A stretch of 57,714 bases of DNA, taken from the NCBI GenBank assembly GCA_902806095.1, contig CADCVF010000084.1, forward strand, positions 1 through 57,714, in the 5' to 3' direction. The translations under genes and the position numbers were made by a program. This DNA is from an uncultured Rubrobacteraceae bacterium. GTDB lineage: Bacteria > Actinomycetota > Rubrobacteria > Rubrobacterales > Rubrobacteraceae. The notes beneath the pieces were generated by a model, which saw only the letters and a list, made by a program, of their open reading frames with translations, was not told the origin of the DNA and searched no databases. Shown here piece after piece: positions 1-8,046 of the stretch (positions are counted from its first letter, which is position 1; every line of letters starts with the position of its first letter).

Positions 1-1
1 T

Positions 2-260
2 GACTTCTGCCAGTCCCAACGATCCGAACACCGACCCCCCGGCCCCGAGGCCTTCCTCTCCGCGCATGAGGTCATCACCCTCGCACACTTCGCCCGATGG
101 TCTCGATTTGCCAGCGAGCGAGACTTCTACCGTTACGCCGAGGCCATCTGCGAGGGGCGTTTCCCACCTTGCCCGACCGCTCCCAGTTCAACCGGCTCGT
201 GCGCTTCCATGCTGAGGCCATCGAGGGGATAGCCTTGTATCCGGCGCAGACCATAGAGCA
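2..260 (+). pseudogene. Transposase N-terminal remnant (IS982-like), frameshifted
   Basis: Two reading frames join into one protein-like stretch: a first frame from base 2 reading AHEVITLAHFARWSRFASER and onward, then, after a frame change near 160-170, FPTLPDRSQFNRLVRFHAEA. The order resembles the N-terminal region of IS982-type transposases (a 'sEVLTLaLlaqW.rF.SERdF' block followed by 'FP.L..qSqFNRrvR'). The catalytic domain is absent and the copy runs off the left edge of the window, so it cannot be functional as seen. The family name rests on recognition of the motif alone. Confidence 0.5.
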
Positions 261-313
261 GGGCAGCCAATGTCCCTATCAGGCCCGGGACGCCTCAGCG
301 ATGCCCGTCCGGA

Positions 314-1078
314 TTACTGCTTTTCAGCGGTCTTGAAGGCTGCTTTCTCGGGGATTCCGGCCAGGGCGGCTCCGGCGATGCCGGCATCGTTGTGCATCTC
401 GGCCGCCACCACCTTCGTGCGTGCCGTGAGGTGGGGGAAGAACTTCTCGGACTTCTTGCTAATGCCGCCGCCGATGACGATGAGGTCCGGCCAGAGGAGG
501 AACTCGACCCTGTGGAGGTACTCGTCGAGGCGCTCAGCGTACTCTTTCCAGCTCAGATCGTCCCGCTTGCGGGCGCTGTCTGCGGCGCGGTGCTCGGCGT
601 CCTGGCCCCTGACCTCGATGTGGCCGAACTCGGTGTTCGGCACCAGCCGGCCGCCGACGAAGAGGGAGGTGCCGATGCCGGTACCCAGCGTGAGCATCAG
701 GACGACGCCGTCCTGCTCCCTGCCTGCGCCCCAGCGCATCTCGGCGAGACCGGCCGCGTCCGCGTCGTTGACGACGCTCACGGCGGCGTCGAGCTCTCTT
801 AGGAGCGCCGAGCGCAGGTCGAAACCGATCGCCGACTTGTCGATGTTCGCCGCCGTCTGCACTACGCCGTCCTTGACTACGGCAGGAAATCCGCAGCCGA
901 CGGGGCCCTGCCACCCGGCCTCGCGGACCACCTCGACCGCCGTCCCGACGATTGCCTCGGGCGTGGCCGGTTTGGGAGTCTTGATCCTTACCCTTTCCTC
1001 GAGCAGCTCACCCGACTGCGTGTCCACGGGCGCGCCCTTGATCCCCGACCCTCCAACATCTATCCCGAACACGTTCAT
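314..1078 (-). CDS. ppgK: Polyphosphate-dependent glucokinase (ROK family)
   Basis: Phosphorylates glucose to glucose-6-phosphate with polyphosphate (and often ATP) as donor, in the cytoplasm at the entry of glycolysis. The 254-residue product starts MNVFGIDVGGSGIKGAPVDT, the ROK phosphate-binding motif; it also has VVNDADAAGLAEMRWGAG (catalytic Asp region), LTLGTGIGTSLFVGG, and a C-terminal LIVIGGGISKK motif typical of actinobacterial PpgK. An open frame extends further upstream, but the ATG at 1078 is chosen because a strong AGGAGGG site lies just before it and because the family begins at this methionine. It stands alone, transcribed away from the sugar transporter downstream; sugar brought in by such a transporter may feed it, which is inference. 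Confidence 0.93.
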   Translation of the reverse strand: MNVFGIDVGGSGIKGAPVDTQSGELLEERVRIKTPKPATPEAIVGTAVEVVREAGWQGPVGCGFPAVVKDGVVQTAANIDKSAIGFDLRSALLRELDAAVSVVNDADAAGLAEMRWGAGREQDGVVLMLTLGTGIGTSLFVGGRLVPNTEFGHIEVRGQDAEHRAADSARKRDDLSWKEYAERLDEYLHRVEFLLWPDLIVIGGGISKKSEKFFPHLTARTKVVAAEMHNDAGIAGAALAGIPEKAAFKTAEKQ

Positions 1079-1144
1079 GAGCCCTCCTGGGACGGATATC
1101 GCCCTCATTCTATACGATCCGGTTCTAGCCTTTGCACTAGGGGG

Positions 1145-1445
1145 GAAGAGGGCTACGGAGGCCTCATCATCCAGAAGCTCGGGGGCAAGTGGCGTGTGCT
1201 CGCCTCCTGCGTGACGACGAGCCGGTGGAGCTCCGCGACAAGTATCTGATGTACACGCTCGAGATGGCATTCGACGGCTACCTCAACGCCCCGCACCCGG
1301 CTAACATACCGCATCCGATGGTCGTGTCATCACCTTCAACGGAGACCAGTACTACCTCGACCTGCTCGGCTACGGCACGCACGGCGACTTTATCGTGATG
1401 GAGGCGGCGCAGATCATGCGGGGTTACGAGTTCCCGCCCCGGTAG
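1145..1445 (+). pseudogene. Frameshifted remnant of an unrecognised gene
   Basis: Three short open segments in changing frames read like one protein: GLIIQKLGGKWRVLAS, then LRDDEPVELRDKYLMYTLEM, then GRVITFNGDQYYLDLLGYGT, ending at a TAG at 1443-1445. At least two frameshifts separate them, and no start with a ribosome site is visible. I do not recognise the family. It fills the gap between ppgK and the ABC transporter. Confidence 0.4.
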
Positions 1446-1595
1446 CGGCCCGTGAGCGGGGGCAGCGTTTGATGTAGGATGTTGTCAGAGGTAGGAGCAG
1501 GTTCCCGGAGCGGGCGCTCGCGAAGAGCATCCGCTCCAGAGAGAATAGGATCGGCGGTCGAGGGTGAATGGGTGCCCTTAGACGGGAGGTGCAGA

Positions 1596-2651
1596 GTGGC
1601 GAAGTCAATCAAGGTGCACATTGTGCTGCTGGCGGCGCTGGTGGTGTTGGCGGCGTGCTCGCCTCCGGGCGCGAAGACGGAGGGCCAGGGTTCTGGGGGT
1701 GGGGGCAAGAAGGCCCAGCAGGACATAGCGCAGGCCACTGGGGATGTGTGCAAGGTCAAGCCACCGGACCTCAAACTGCAGGACGCCGTCGTCGGATTCT
1801 CGCAGTCGGAGAAAGAGGTCAACCCGTTCCGCATCGCCGAGACTGAGTCCATAAGGAGCGAGGCAAAGAAGCGGAACATCGAGAAGCTCGTGTATACCAA
1901 CGCCAATTCGCAGGCCTCAAAGCAGATCTCCGACATAAGGGACATGATCGCCCAGGACGTGGACGCCATTATCGTCGCGCCGCTGCTGGAGGAGGGCATG
2001 GATCCTGCGCTAAACGCCGCGAATGAGGCCGGGATACCGGTCTTTTTGATCGACCGCGAGACGGCGGGGAAGCCCTGCGAGGACTACATAACCTTCATGG
2101 GCTCGAATTTCTACAAGCAGGGAAAGCAGGCCGCCGACCTCCTGGCCGACTTCACGAACGAGAACGCTCAGGTTGCCGTTCTCGAAGGAACACCTGGCGC
2201 ATCGGTCACGATCGACCGCACCGAGGGCTTCGAGCAGCAGCTCGAGGAGTACCCGGACATGGAGATCGTCGCCTCCCAGACCGGGGAATTCCTCAGGACC
2301 AAGGGCCAGACGGTCATGGAACAGCTCATACAGTCCAACCCCGACATTGACGCGGTCTACGCGGAGAACGACGAGATGGCTCTCGGGGCCATCCAGGCCC
2401 TCAAGGACGCCGGCAAGGATCCCGGGCAGGACGTCAAGGTGGTCTCCATCGACGGTACCGAGCAGGCCGTCCAGGCGATAATCACGGGTGATATCAACGC
2501 GGTGATCGAGACCAACCCCCGCTTCGGTCCGCTGGCTTTCGATACCATCGAGGATTACCTGGCCGGAAAGCCCATCCCGCAGAAGATCATCGTCCAGGAC
2601 GACATCTACACCAAGAAGAACGCTCAGGAGAAGCTGGACGAGACCTACTAG
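1596..2651 (+). CDS. Sugar ABC transporter substrate-binding lipoprotein (YtfQ type)
   Basis: Extracytoplasmic sugar receptor of a CUT2-type importer. The 351-residue product has an N-terminal lipoprotein signal (hydrophobic VHIVLLAALVVLAAC, with the lipobox LAAC), a Gly-rich linker, then a periplasmic-binding-protein type 1 fold. VGFSQSEKEVNPFRIAETES, QDVDAIIVAPLLEEG, PVFLIDRE, VLEGTPGASVTIDR and VYAENDEMALGAIQALKDAG match E. coli YtfQ (galactofuranose receptor) motif by motif. GTG at 1596 is chosen because GGGAGGT precedes it and the signal peptide starts there; the frame is open further upstream. First gene of a four-gene operon with ATPase and two permeases. The exact sugar cannot be read from sequence; galactofuranose or a pentose is most likely. 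Confidence 0.9.
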   Translation: MAKSIKVHIVLLAALVVLAACSPPGAKTEGQGSGGGGKKAQQDIAQATGDVCKVKPPDLKLQDAVVGFSQSEKEVNPFRIAETESIRSEAKKRNIEKLVYTNANSQASKQISDIRDMIAQDVDAIIVAPLLEEGMDPALNAANEAGIPVFLIDRETAGKPCEDYITFMGSNFYKQGKQAADLLADFTNENAQVAVLEGTPGASVTIDRTEGFEQQLEEYPDMEIVASQTGEFLRTKGQTVMEQLIQSNPDIDAVYAENDEMALGAIQALKDAGKDPGQDVKVVSIDGTEQAVQAIITGDINAVIETNPRFGPLAFDTIEDYLAGKPIPQKIIVQDDIYTKKNAQEKLDETY

Positions 2652-2668
2652 GGGGAGGGGCCAGTACG

Positions 2669-4231
2669 ATGGAGCAAGACTCCCCTATCCTTGAGGTGCG
2701 CCGAGTGACGAAACGGTTCCCCGGCGTACTGGCCCTCGACGGCGTCTCCTTCGACCTACGGCCAGGAGAGGTGCACGCCCTGGTCGGGGAGAACGGTGCC
2801 GGGAAATCGACCCTTATCAAGGTCGTCACCGGGGTGTACAGACCCGACGAGGGCCAGATCCTCTTCAACGGCGAAGAGGTCACTTTCGCCGAGCCGCGCG
2901 AGTCGCAAGCGGCGGGTATCAGCACCATATATCAGGAGATCAACCTGATCCCGCTCCTCAGCGTGGCCCAGAACGTGTTCCTCGGGCGCGAGCCCCGCAA
3001 CTCGCTGGGCATGATAGATAAGGCCCGCATGAACAGGGACGCGGCCGAGATCCTGGAACGCTACGGCATTCGCGCGGATGTCACCGCTCCCTTGCGCTCC
3101 CTCGGCCTCGGTGTGCAGCAGATGGTCGCCATCGCGCGGGCCATCTCGGTGGACGCGAGAGCCGTCATCATGGACGAGCCTACCTCGTCGCTGGAGGCGC
3201 GGGAGGTGGAGACGCTCTTCGGCGTGATCGGGCAGCTGCGCGAGGAGGGGGTCGGCGTGATCTACGTCAGCCATCGCCTCGAGGAGCTTTACGAGATCTG
3301 TGACCGTGTGACGGTCCTACGCGATGGTCGAGTGGCGCACACTGGAGACCTCGCCGAGCTCTCCCGCCTGCAACTCATCGCCCACATGCTCGGCAGGGAA
3401 CTCTCCGAGGTTCAGGAGGAGGGTGCCACTGGCTTCGGTGGGGAGCACGAAACCGCGAGGGAACCCGTTCTCGTGGCGCAGAGCCTCAGCCAACGCCCAC
3501 GCCTACACGAGGTTTCCTTCGACGTCCATCCGGGCGAAGTTGTGGGTCTCGCCGGCCTCCTCGGTGCCGGCAGAACCGAAACAGCCAAGGCGATCTTCGG
3601 CGCCGAACCGATCGATTCCGGGTCCGTCAGGGTAGAGGGGAAAGACATCAAGACGGGCTCTCCCGGCGCGGCTATAAGGGCCGGGATCGCCTTCTTGCCC
3701 GAGGATCGCAAATTGGAAGGCATTATTCCGGATCTCTCGGTAAGGGAGAACATTGTCGCTGCGGCTCTGCCGAAGTTGGCACGGGCAGGGCTGGTTTCGG
3801 AGAAGGCGCAGGACGATTTGGTCGAGGAATTCATGCAGAGCCTCGGTATCAAGGCTTCCAGTCCAAACCAGCCGGTCAGGGAGCTCTCTGGCGGCAACCA
3901 GCAGAAGGTTCTTTTGGCCCGCTGGATGTGCATGAACCCCAAAGTGCTCATACTAGACGAGCCTACCCGCGGTATCGACATCGGAGCGAAAGTGGAGATA
4001 CAAAAACTCGTGGACGATCTCGCGGCGAAAGGACTAGGCATCATCCTCATCTCCTCGGAGGTGGATGAGATCACGGAGGGTAGCGATCGCGTGGTCGCGT
4101 TGAGGGACGGTACCGTGGTCGGCTTGCTCTCGGAGGATGAGATCACCGAAAGTAACCTGATGGCCCTGCTCGCGCACGGCGAAGATTCAGGCCACGGGGG
4201 CCAGGAGACCAGAGAGGACGCAGATGGATAG
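2669..4231 (+). CDS. Sugar ABC transporter ATP-binding protein (two fused ATPase domains)
   Basis: Energises the importer; 520 residues, the usual length for RbsA/MglA/YtfR proteins, with two tandem ABC domains. Domain 1 has Walker A GENGAGKST (residues 40-48) and Walker B with MDEPTSSL; its signature is weakened (SLGLGVQQ). Domain 2 lacks a proper Walker A (GLAGLLGAGRTETAK) but has the canonical signature LSGGNQQK and Walker B LILDEPTRGID. One good and one degenerate site is normal for CUT2 transporters. The ATG follows the receptor gene by 17 bases behind GGGGGAGGGG, and the gene overlaps the next by 8 bases, so translation is probably coupled. Confidence 0.93.
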   Translation: MEQDSPILEVRRVTKRFPGVLALDGVSFDLRPGEVHALVGENGAGKSTLIKVVTGVYRPDEGQILFNGEEVTFAEPRESQAAGISTIYQEINLIPLLSVAQNVFLGREPRNSLGMIDKARMNRDAAEILERYGIRADVTAPLRSLGLGVQQMVAIARAISVDARAVIMDEPTSSLEAREVETLFGVIGQLREEGVGVIYVSHRLEELYEICDRVTVLRDGRVAHTGDLAELSRLQLIAHMLGRELSEVQEEGATGFGGEHETAREPVLVAQSLSQRPRLHEVSFDVHPGEVVGLAGLLGAGRTETAKAIFGAEPIDSGSVRVEGKDIKTGSPGAAIRAGIAFLPEDRKLEGIIPDLSVRENIVAAALPKLARAGLVSEKAQDDLVEEFMQSLGIKASSPNQPVRELSGGNQQKVLLARWMCMNPKVLILDEPTRGIDIGAKVEIQKLVDDLAAKGLGIILISSEVDEITEGSDRVVALRDGTVVGLLSEDEITESNLMALLAHGEDSGHGGQETREDADG

Positions 4232-5189
4232 TGGTGCGAGGCCGAACAAGTCTCTTGACGCCTCCACGGTAACCTCTTGGGTTCGCGGCCGCGGGGTGTA
4301 CGTAGCGTTCGTGGTGCTGGTGATCTTCAACCTCATCGTCACCCCCAACTTCGCCTCGGTGGTGACGCTCTCTACCCTGCTGATCACGGTCTCGCCCATA
4401 GTCCTGGTCTCTTTGGGCGTGGCGCTGACGATAGGGACGGAAGGCATAGACCTCTCCGTCGGGTCAGTTATGGCCCTCGCCTCGGCATTTCTCCCGCTGT
4501 ACCTCGGGTACGGTTGGCCAGTCGGATTGTCGGTCGCCCTCCTCGTTGGTGTCCTGGCCGGGCTGGTGAACGGCAGCCTTGTGGCCTTCGTCGGGGTGCA
4601 ACCTATCATCGCCACGCTAGCCATGCTCGTGGGTGGTAGGGGACTGGCCCAAATCTTCGCCGGGGGCCAGTCGTTGCCGGTCACCGATCCGGTGATCCTG
4701 TGGCTCGGACAGGGACGTCTCTTCGGCCTACCGGCGCCGGTCATTGTGGCAGCAGTTGCGGTCCTCGTAGTGGGTTTCCTGGTAAGGCGCACCACGTTCG
4801 GCAGGTACGTGGTGGCCATCGGGGGCAACCGCTCGGCGAGCTATTTGTCGGGGCATCCGGTGCGAAGGACGCTCCTCGCGGTGTACGTTATCAGCGGTCT
4901 ATTGGCTGCCCTGGCCGGGGTCGTAGCCACGGCGCGCCTGGGGGCCAGCGATCCTTCCAACATAGGCCTCCTGATCGAGCTCTCCGCCATCACCGCCGTG
5001 GTGGTGGGAGGGACGCCCTTGAGCGGCGGCAGAGTGAAGGTTGTAGGAACGGTGATGGGCGCGCTCTTGATACAGCTGATTAGCAACACCTTTATAGCGA
5101 ACGATTTGCCCTTTACCTGGGCCCAGGTGCTCACCGCCGCGATCATCCTGGTGGCTGTCTATCTGCAGAAGGGGAGGGGGGTAGTCTAG
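4224..5189 (+). CDS. Sugar ABC transporter permease 1 (YtfT/RbsC type)
   Basis: Integral membrane subunit of the importer; 321 residues with about 8-10 hydrophobic segments. The family signature TEGIDLSVGSVMALASAFLP is present, as are MLVGGRGLAQIFAGGQS and the C-terminal cytoplasmic loop IGGNRSASYLSGHPVRRTLL that contacts the ATPase. Its ATG overlaps the end of the ATPase gene. It forms a heterodimer with the permease encoded immediately downstream, as YtfT and YjfF do in E. coli. Confidence 0.92.
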   Translation: MDSGARPNKSLDASTVTSWVRGRGVYVAFVVLVIFNLIVTPNFASVVTLSTLLITVSPIVLVSLGVALTIGTEGIDLSVGSVMALASAFLPLYLGYGWPVGLSVALLVGVLAGLVNGSLVAFVGVQPIIATLAMLVGGRGLAQIFAGGQSLPVTDPVILWLGQGRLFGLPAPVIVAAVAVLVVGFLVRRTTFGRYVVAIGGNRSASYLSGHPVRRTLLAVYVISGLLAALAGVVATARLGASDPSNIGLLIELSAITAVVVGGTPLSGGRVKVVGTVMGALLIQLISNTFIANDLPFTWAQVLTAAIILVAVYLQKGRGVV

Positions 5190-6179
5190 ATGAGCACTGG
5201 TTCTGCCGACACCGAGGGTCTCGGAGGGAGCCCCGCTTGGCGCGAGCGTCTGTTCACGACGCTCCAGCGGCGCGGGGCTATCGTCGTTCTGATACTGGTC
5301 GTCGCCGTCTCCGCCGTCGTGTTCGACAATTTCCTCACGGAACAGAACCTCGAGAACATCGTGCTCCAGGGGGCCTTCCTCGGCCTGATAGTGGTCGGGA
5401 TGACCTTCGTGATCATAAGCGGCGGTATCGACCTGTCGGTCGGATCGATGGTGGGCCTGGGCGGCATACTCGCCGCCCTCACCGTGCAGGTCTCCTGGCC
5501 GCTGGCCCTGATCTTACCTCCCCTGGTCTGCGGACTCATCGGTTTCGGCAATGGGCTCCTGATCGCCAGGGCCAAGATGGCGCCGTTTATCGTAACCCTG
5601 GCGGGGTTGCTCGGCATCCGGGGACTGGCGCTGGCGCTTGCCAACGAGAAGCCCATCGGGATAGGCGGGAGCTCGCCTTTCGACTGGTTCGGACAGGGCC
5701 AAATTCTCGGCATCTCCGTGCCCGTGTTTTTCGTGATCATCGCTTTCGCGGTAGGCGGTCTGGTCCTTGCGCGGACCAGCTACGGACGGATCATCTTCGC
5801 CATCGGCGGAAGCGAGGAGTCGGCGCGTCTGATGGGGTTGCCCGTGGACCGGACAAAGGTGATCGCCTACACCACGAGCGGAGCGTTAGCGGGCTTCGCG
5901 GGTGCCCTCCTCGCCGCCAGGCTCTCGGCCGGCGATCCCAACGCGGGCCTGGCCTGGGAGTTGGATGCCATCTCGGCGGTGGTCGTAGGAGGCACGTTGC
6001 TGACCGGCGGTGCTGGCACCATGAGCGGGTCGCTTGCGGGGGTCTTGCTGCTCAGCATATTGCAGAACCTGATCAACCAGTTGGGGACCCTGGGCTCTTA
6101 CGCACAGCAGGTGGTAAGCGGTTTCTTTCTCATTATCGTGGTAGTGGTGCAAGCGTACTTGAGTCGTAAGGAGCGGTAG
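5190..6179 (+). CDS. Sugar ABC transporter permease 2 (YjfF type)
   Basis: Second membrane subunit, 329 residues. The ATG directly abuts the stop codon of permease 1 (TAGATG), a sign of tight coupling. Contains ISGGIDLSVGSMVGLGGILA, PFIVTLAGLLGIRGLALALA and the coupling loop IGGSEESARLMGLPVDRTKV, all typical of the family. Last clear gene of the transporter operon; the dehydrogenase operon begins about 350 bases later in the same direction and may be co-transcribed. Confidence 0.92.
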   Translation: MSTGSADTEGLGGSPAWRERLFTTLQRRGAIVVLILVVAVSAVVFDNFLTEQNLENIVLQGAFLGLIVVGMTFVIISGGIDLSVGSMVGLGGILAALTVQVSWPLALILPPLVCGLIGFGNGLLIARAKMAPFIVTLAGLLGIRGLALALANEKPIGIGGSSPFDWFGQGQILGISVPVFFVIIAFAVGGLVLARTSYGRIIFAIGGSEESARLMGLPVDRTKVIAYTTSGALAGFAGALLAARLSAGDPNAGLAWELDAISAVVVGGTLLTGGAGTMSGSLAGVLLLSILQNLINQLGTLGSYAQQVVSGFFLIIVVVVQAYLSRKER

Positions 6180-6206
6180 TGACGTTCGTTATCTGCGGAG
6201 GCTGAG

Positions 6207-6519
6207 ATGACACTACCGCCGAACGTGTACATGAGGCTGATACATCCCTTTGGGGATATTTATCGAGAGAAGCCCTCCGTGGGCCAGGTATGGGGACCGA
6301 ACGCGATCCCTCCAGTGGTGCTGGGAGGGTGCACTTCTCGACGAGGTTGGCCGTTCTGATGCTCGAGTCGCTCGTCAGGGCGCTCCCCTTCCACACTGGC
6401 ACTGCGTGATCGGCCAGGGTGACACCATGACTTCGCACCCTCGTCAGGTGCTCGCGGACATGTTCCCGATCGTTGTGGCCGAACTGCAAACCCATCTGGA
6501 GCGCAAGCGCGCCAACTGA
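6207..6519 (+). pseudogene. Unrecognised remnant between transporter and dehydrogenase genes
   Basis: From an ATG at 6207 (behind GCGGAGG) a frame reads MTLPPNVYMRLIHPFGDIYR and stops after 51 residues. In a second frame the text continues as LLDEVGRSDARVARQGAPLP and ends ADMFPIVVAELQTHLERKRA, stopping at 6517-6519, nine bases before the dehydrogenase start. The two halves look like one gene broken by a frameshift and perhaps a deletion. I do not recognise the family; its place suggests it once belonged to the same catabolic operon. Confidence 0.35.
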
Positions 6520-6527
6520 AAGGACAT

Positions 6528-8021
6528 ATGATGGACGTCGTTAACGTTTTGGGCCGGGAGCCCGCTATGTACATCGGCGGCTCCTGGGTGGCGACAGACG
6601 AAGCCCGGCCCGTGATCAACCCGGCGAACGAGTCGATCATCGCCGCCGTGCCCGAGGCCTCCGAGGAACACGCCGACCGGGCGCTCGAGATCGCACGGCG
6701 TGCTCAGTCGGAGTGGAGCCGTAGGAGCGGCCCCGAACGCGGGGCGGTGCTGAAGGCTATTGCTCAAGGCATTCGGGCTCAGCAGGAAGAACTCGCCCGC
6801 CTCGTGGTGGCTGAGCAAGGCAAGACGATCACCGAGGCCCGCGGCGAGGTCGGCGACGCGGCTGCCGGTTTTTTCGACTACTATGCCACCTTTGAGCGTG
6901 CCCAAGTGGGAAGCATGTTCGCCCCGGATGAGACGAACGAGCAGCTCTTCGTCAGGTCGGTTCCCTACGGCGTGGTGATCGGCATTATCCCCTGGAATTA
7001 TCCCGCTGCGCTCTTCGCCCGGAAAGTAGCACCGGCCATAATGGCGGGCAACACCATCGTGCTCAAGCCCCACGAGGACACACCTCTGGCGGCCCTCGCG
7101 CTCGCCAGGATCGTTGAGGAGGCCGGGGCGCCCCCTGGTGTCGTCAACGTCGTCACCGGCGCCGGCAGGGTCGTCGGTGATGCGTTGGTGCGGCACCCAA
7201 TCACCCAGATGGTGAGCGTGACCGGCTCGGTGCGCGGCGGACGTGAGATCCTGGCCGCGGCGGCGGAGAACATCACCCCGGTCTCGCTCGAGCTGGGTGG
7301 GAAGGCGCCGTTCATAGTGCTCGAGGACGCCGACCTGGGCGCCGCGGTCGAGAACGCAGTGGACGCACGCTTCTGGAACTGCGGGCAGGTCTGTACCTGC
7401 AACGAGCGCACCTACGTACAGAGCGGCGTCTACGACGAGTTCGTCGAGCGCTTCGTCGAAGCGGCATCCTCCCTGCGCTTGGGCGACCCCACGCGCGAGG
7501 ACGTGCAGATGGGGCCCAAGGTCAACGAACCCGAGCTGACAAAGGTCGAGGCTCTGGTACGAGAGGCCGTAGAGCAGGGGGCCAACGTACGACTCGGCGG
7601 GGCTCGTCCGGAAGGAAAAGAGTTCGAGAAGGGGTACTGGTTCGAGCCGACGGTGCTGACCGATACAACGAACGAAATGGACATAGTTCAGCGCGAAGTC
7701 TTTGGTCCCGTGCTCCCGATCCAACCGTTCGAGGACTTCGACGAGGTAGTGGGTCTAGCCAACGACTCTCCATACGGTCTAACCGCCTACGTCTTTACGT
7801 CCGATCTGCACAAGGCGATGCGGGCTATCGACGACATCGACTTCGGTGAGATCTACGTAAACAAGATAGGACCCGAGCAAATCCAGGGTTTCCACACCGG
7901 CTACCGTCTATCCGGCATGGGCGGCGACGACGGGCCGTACGGGTACGAGCGCTACCTTCGCAAGAAGACGGTGTATCTACATTACGATGGCTTCGGCACA
8001 CCTGCAGAGCTCCATCCCTAG
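6528..8021 (+). CDS. NAD(P)-dependent aldehyde dehydrogenase, AldA (lactaldehyde/glycolaldehyde) type
   Basis: Oxidises an aldehyde to the carboxylic acid in the cytoplasm; 497 residues, full length. The catalytic set is complete: PWNYP (Asn157), TIVLKPHEDTP (Lys180), LELGGKAPF (Glu255) and FWNCGQVCTCNERTYV (nucleophile Cys289). The NCGQVCTCNER stretch and the C-terminal GPEQIQGFHTGYRLSGMGGD match E. coli AldA more closely than generic ALDHs. Two ATGs (6528 and 6531) follow GAAAGGA; either could start. It precedes the GMC flavoprotein and LarA-like gene on the same strand, suggesting a pathway from a sugar alcohol or aldose through an aldehyde to a hydroxy acid. Confidence 0.9.
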   Translation: MMDVVNVLGREPAMYIGGSWVATDEARPVINPANESIIAAVPEASEEHADRALEIARRAQSEWSRRSGPERGAVLKAIAQGIRAQQEELARLVVAEQGKTITEARGEVGDAAAGFFDYYATFERAQVGSMFAPDETNEQLFVRSVPYGVVIGIIPWNYPAALFARKVAPAIMAGNTIVLKPHEDTPLAALALARIVEEAGAPPGVVNVVTGAGRVVGDALVRHPITQMVSVTGSVRGGREILAAAAENITPVSLELGGKAPFIVLEDADLGAAVENAVDARFWNCGQVCTCNERTYVQSGVYDEFVERFVEAASSLRLGDPTREDVQMGPKVNEPELTKVEALVREAVEQGANVRLGGARPEGKEFEKGYWFEPTVLTDTTNEMDIVQREVFGPVLPIQPFEDFDEVVGLANDSPYGLTAYVFTSDLHKAMRAIDDIDFGEIYVNKIGPEQIQGFHTGYRLSGMGGDDGPYGYERYLRKKTVYLHYDGFGTPAELHP

Positions 8022-8046
8022 CCGAGCTGACGGCCCGGAGAAGTAG

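Noticed and set aside
270-1214. Long plus-strand frame across ppgK
   Set aside because: Antisense shadow of ppgK; Ser/Arg-rich text without family motifs or ribosome site.
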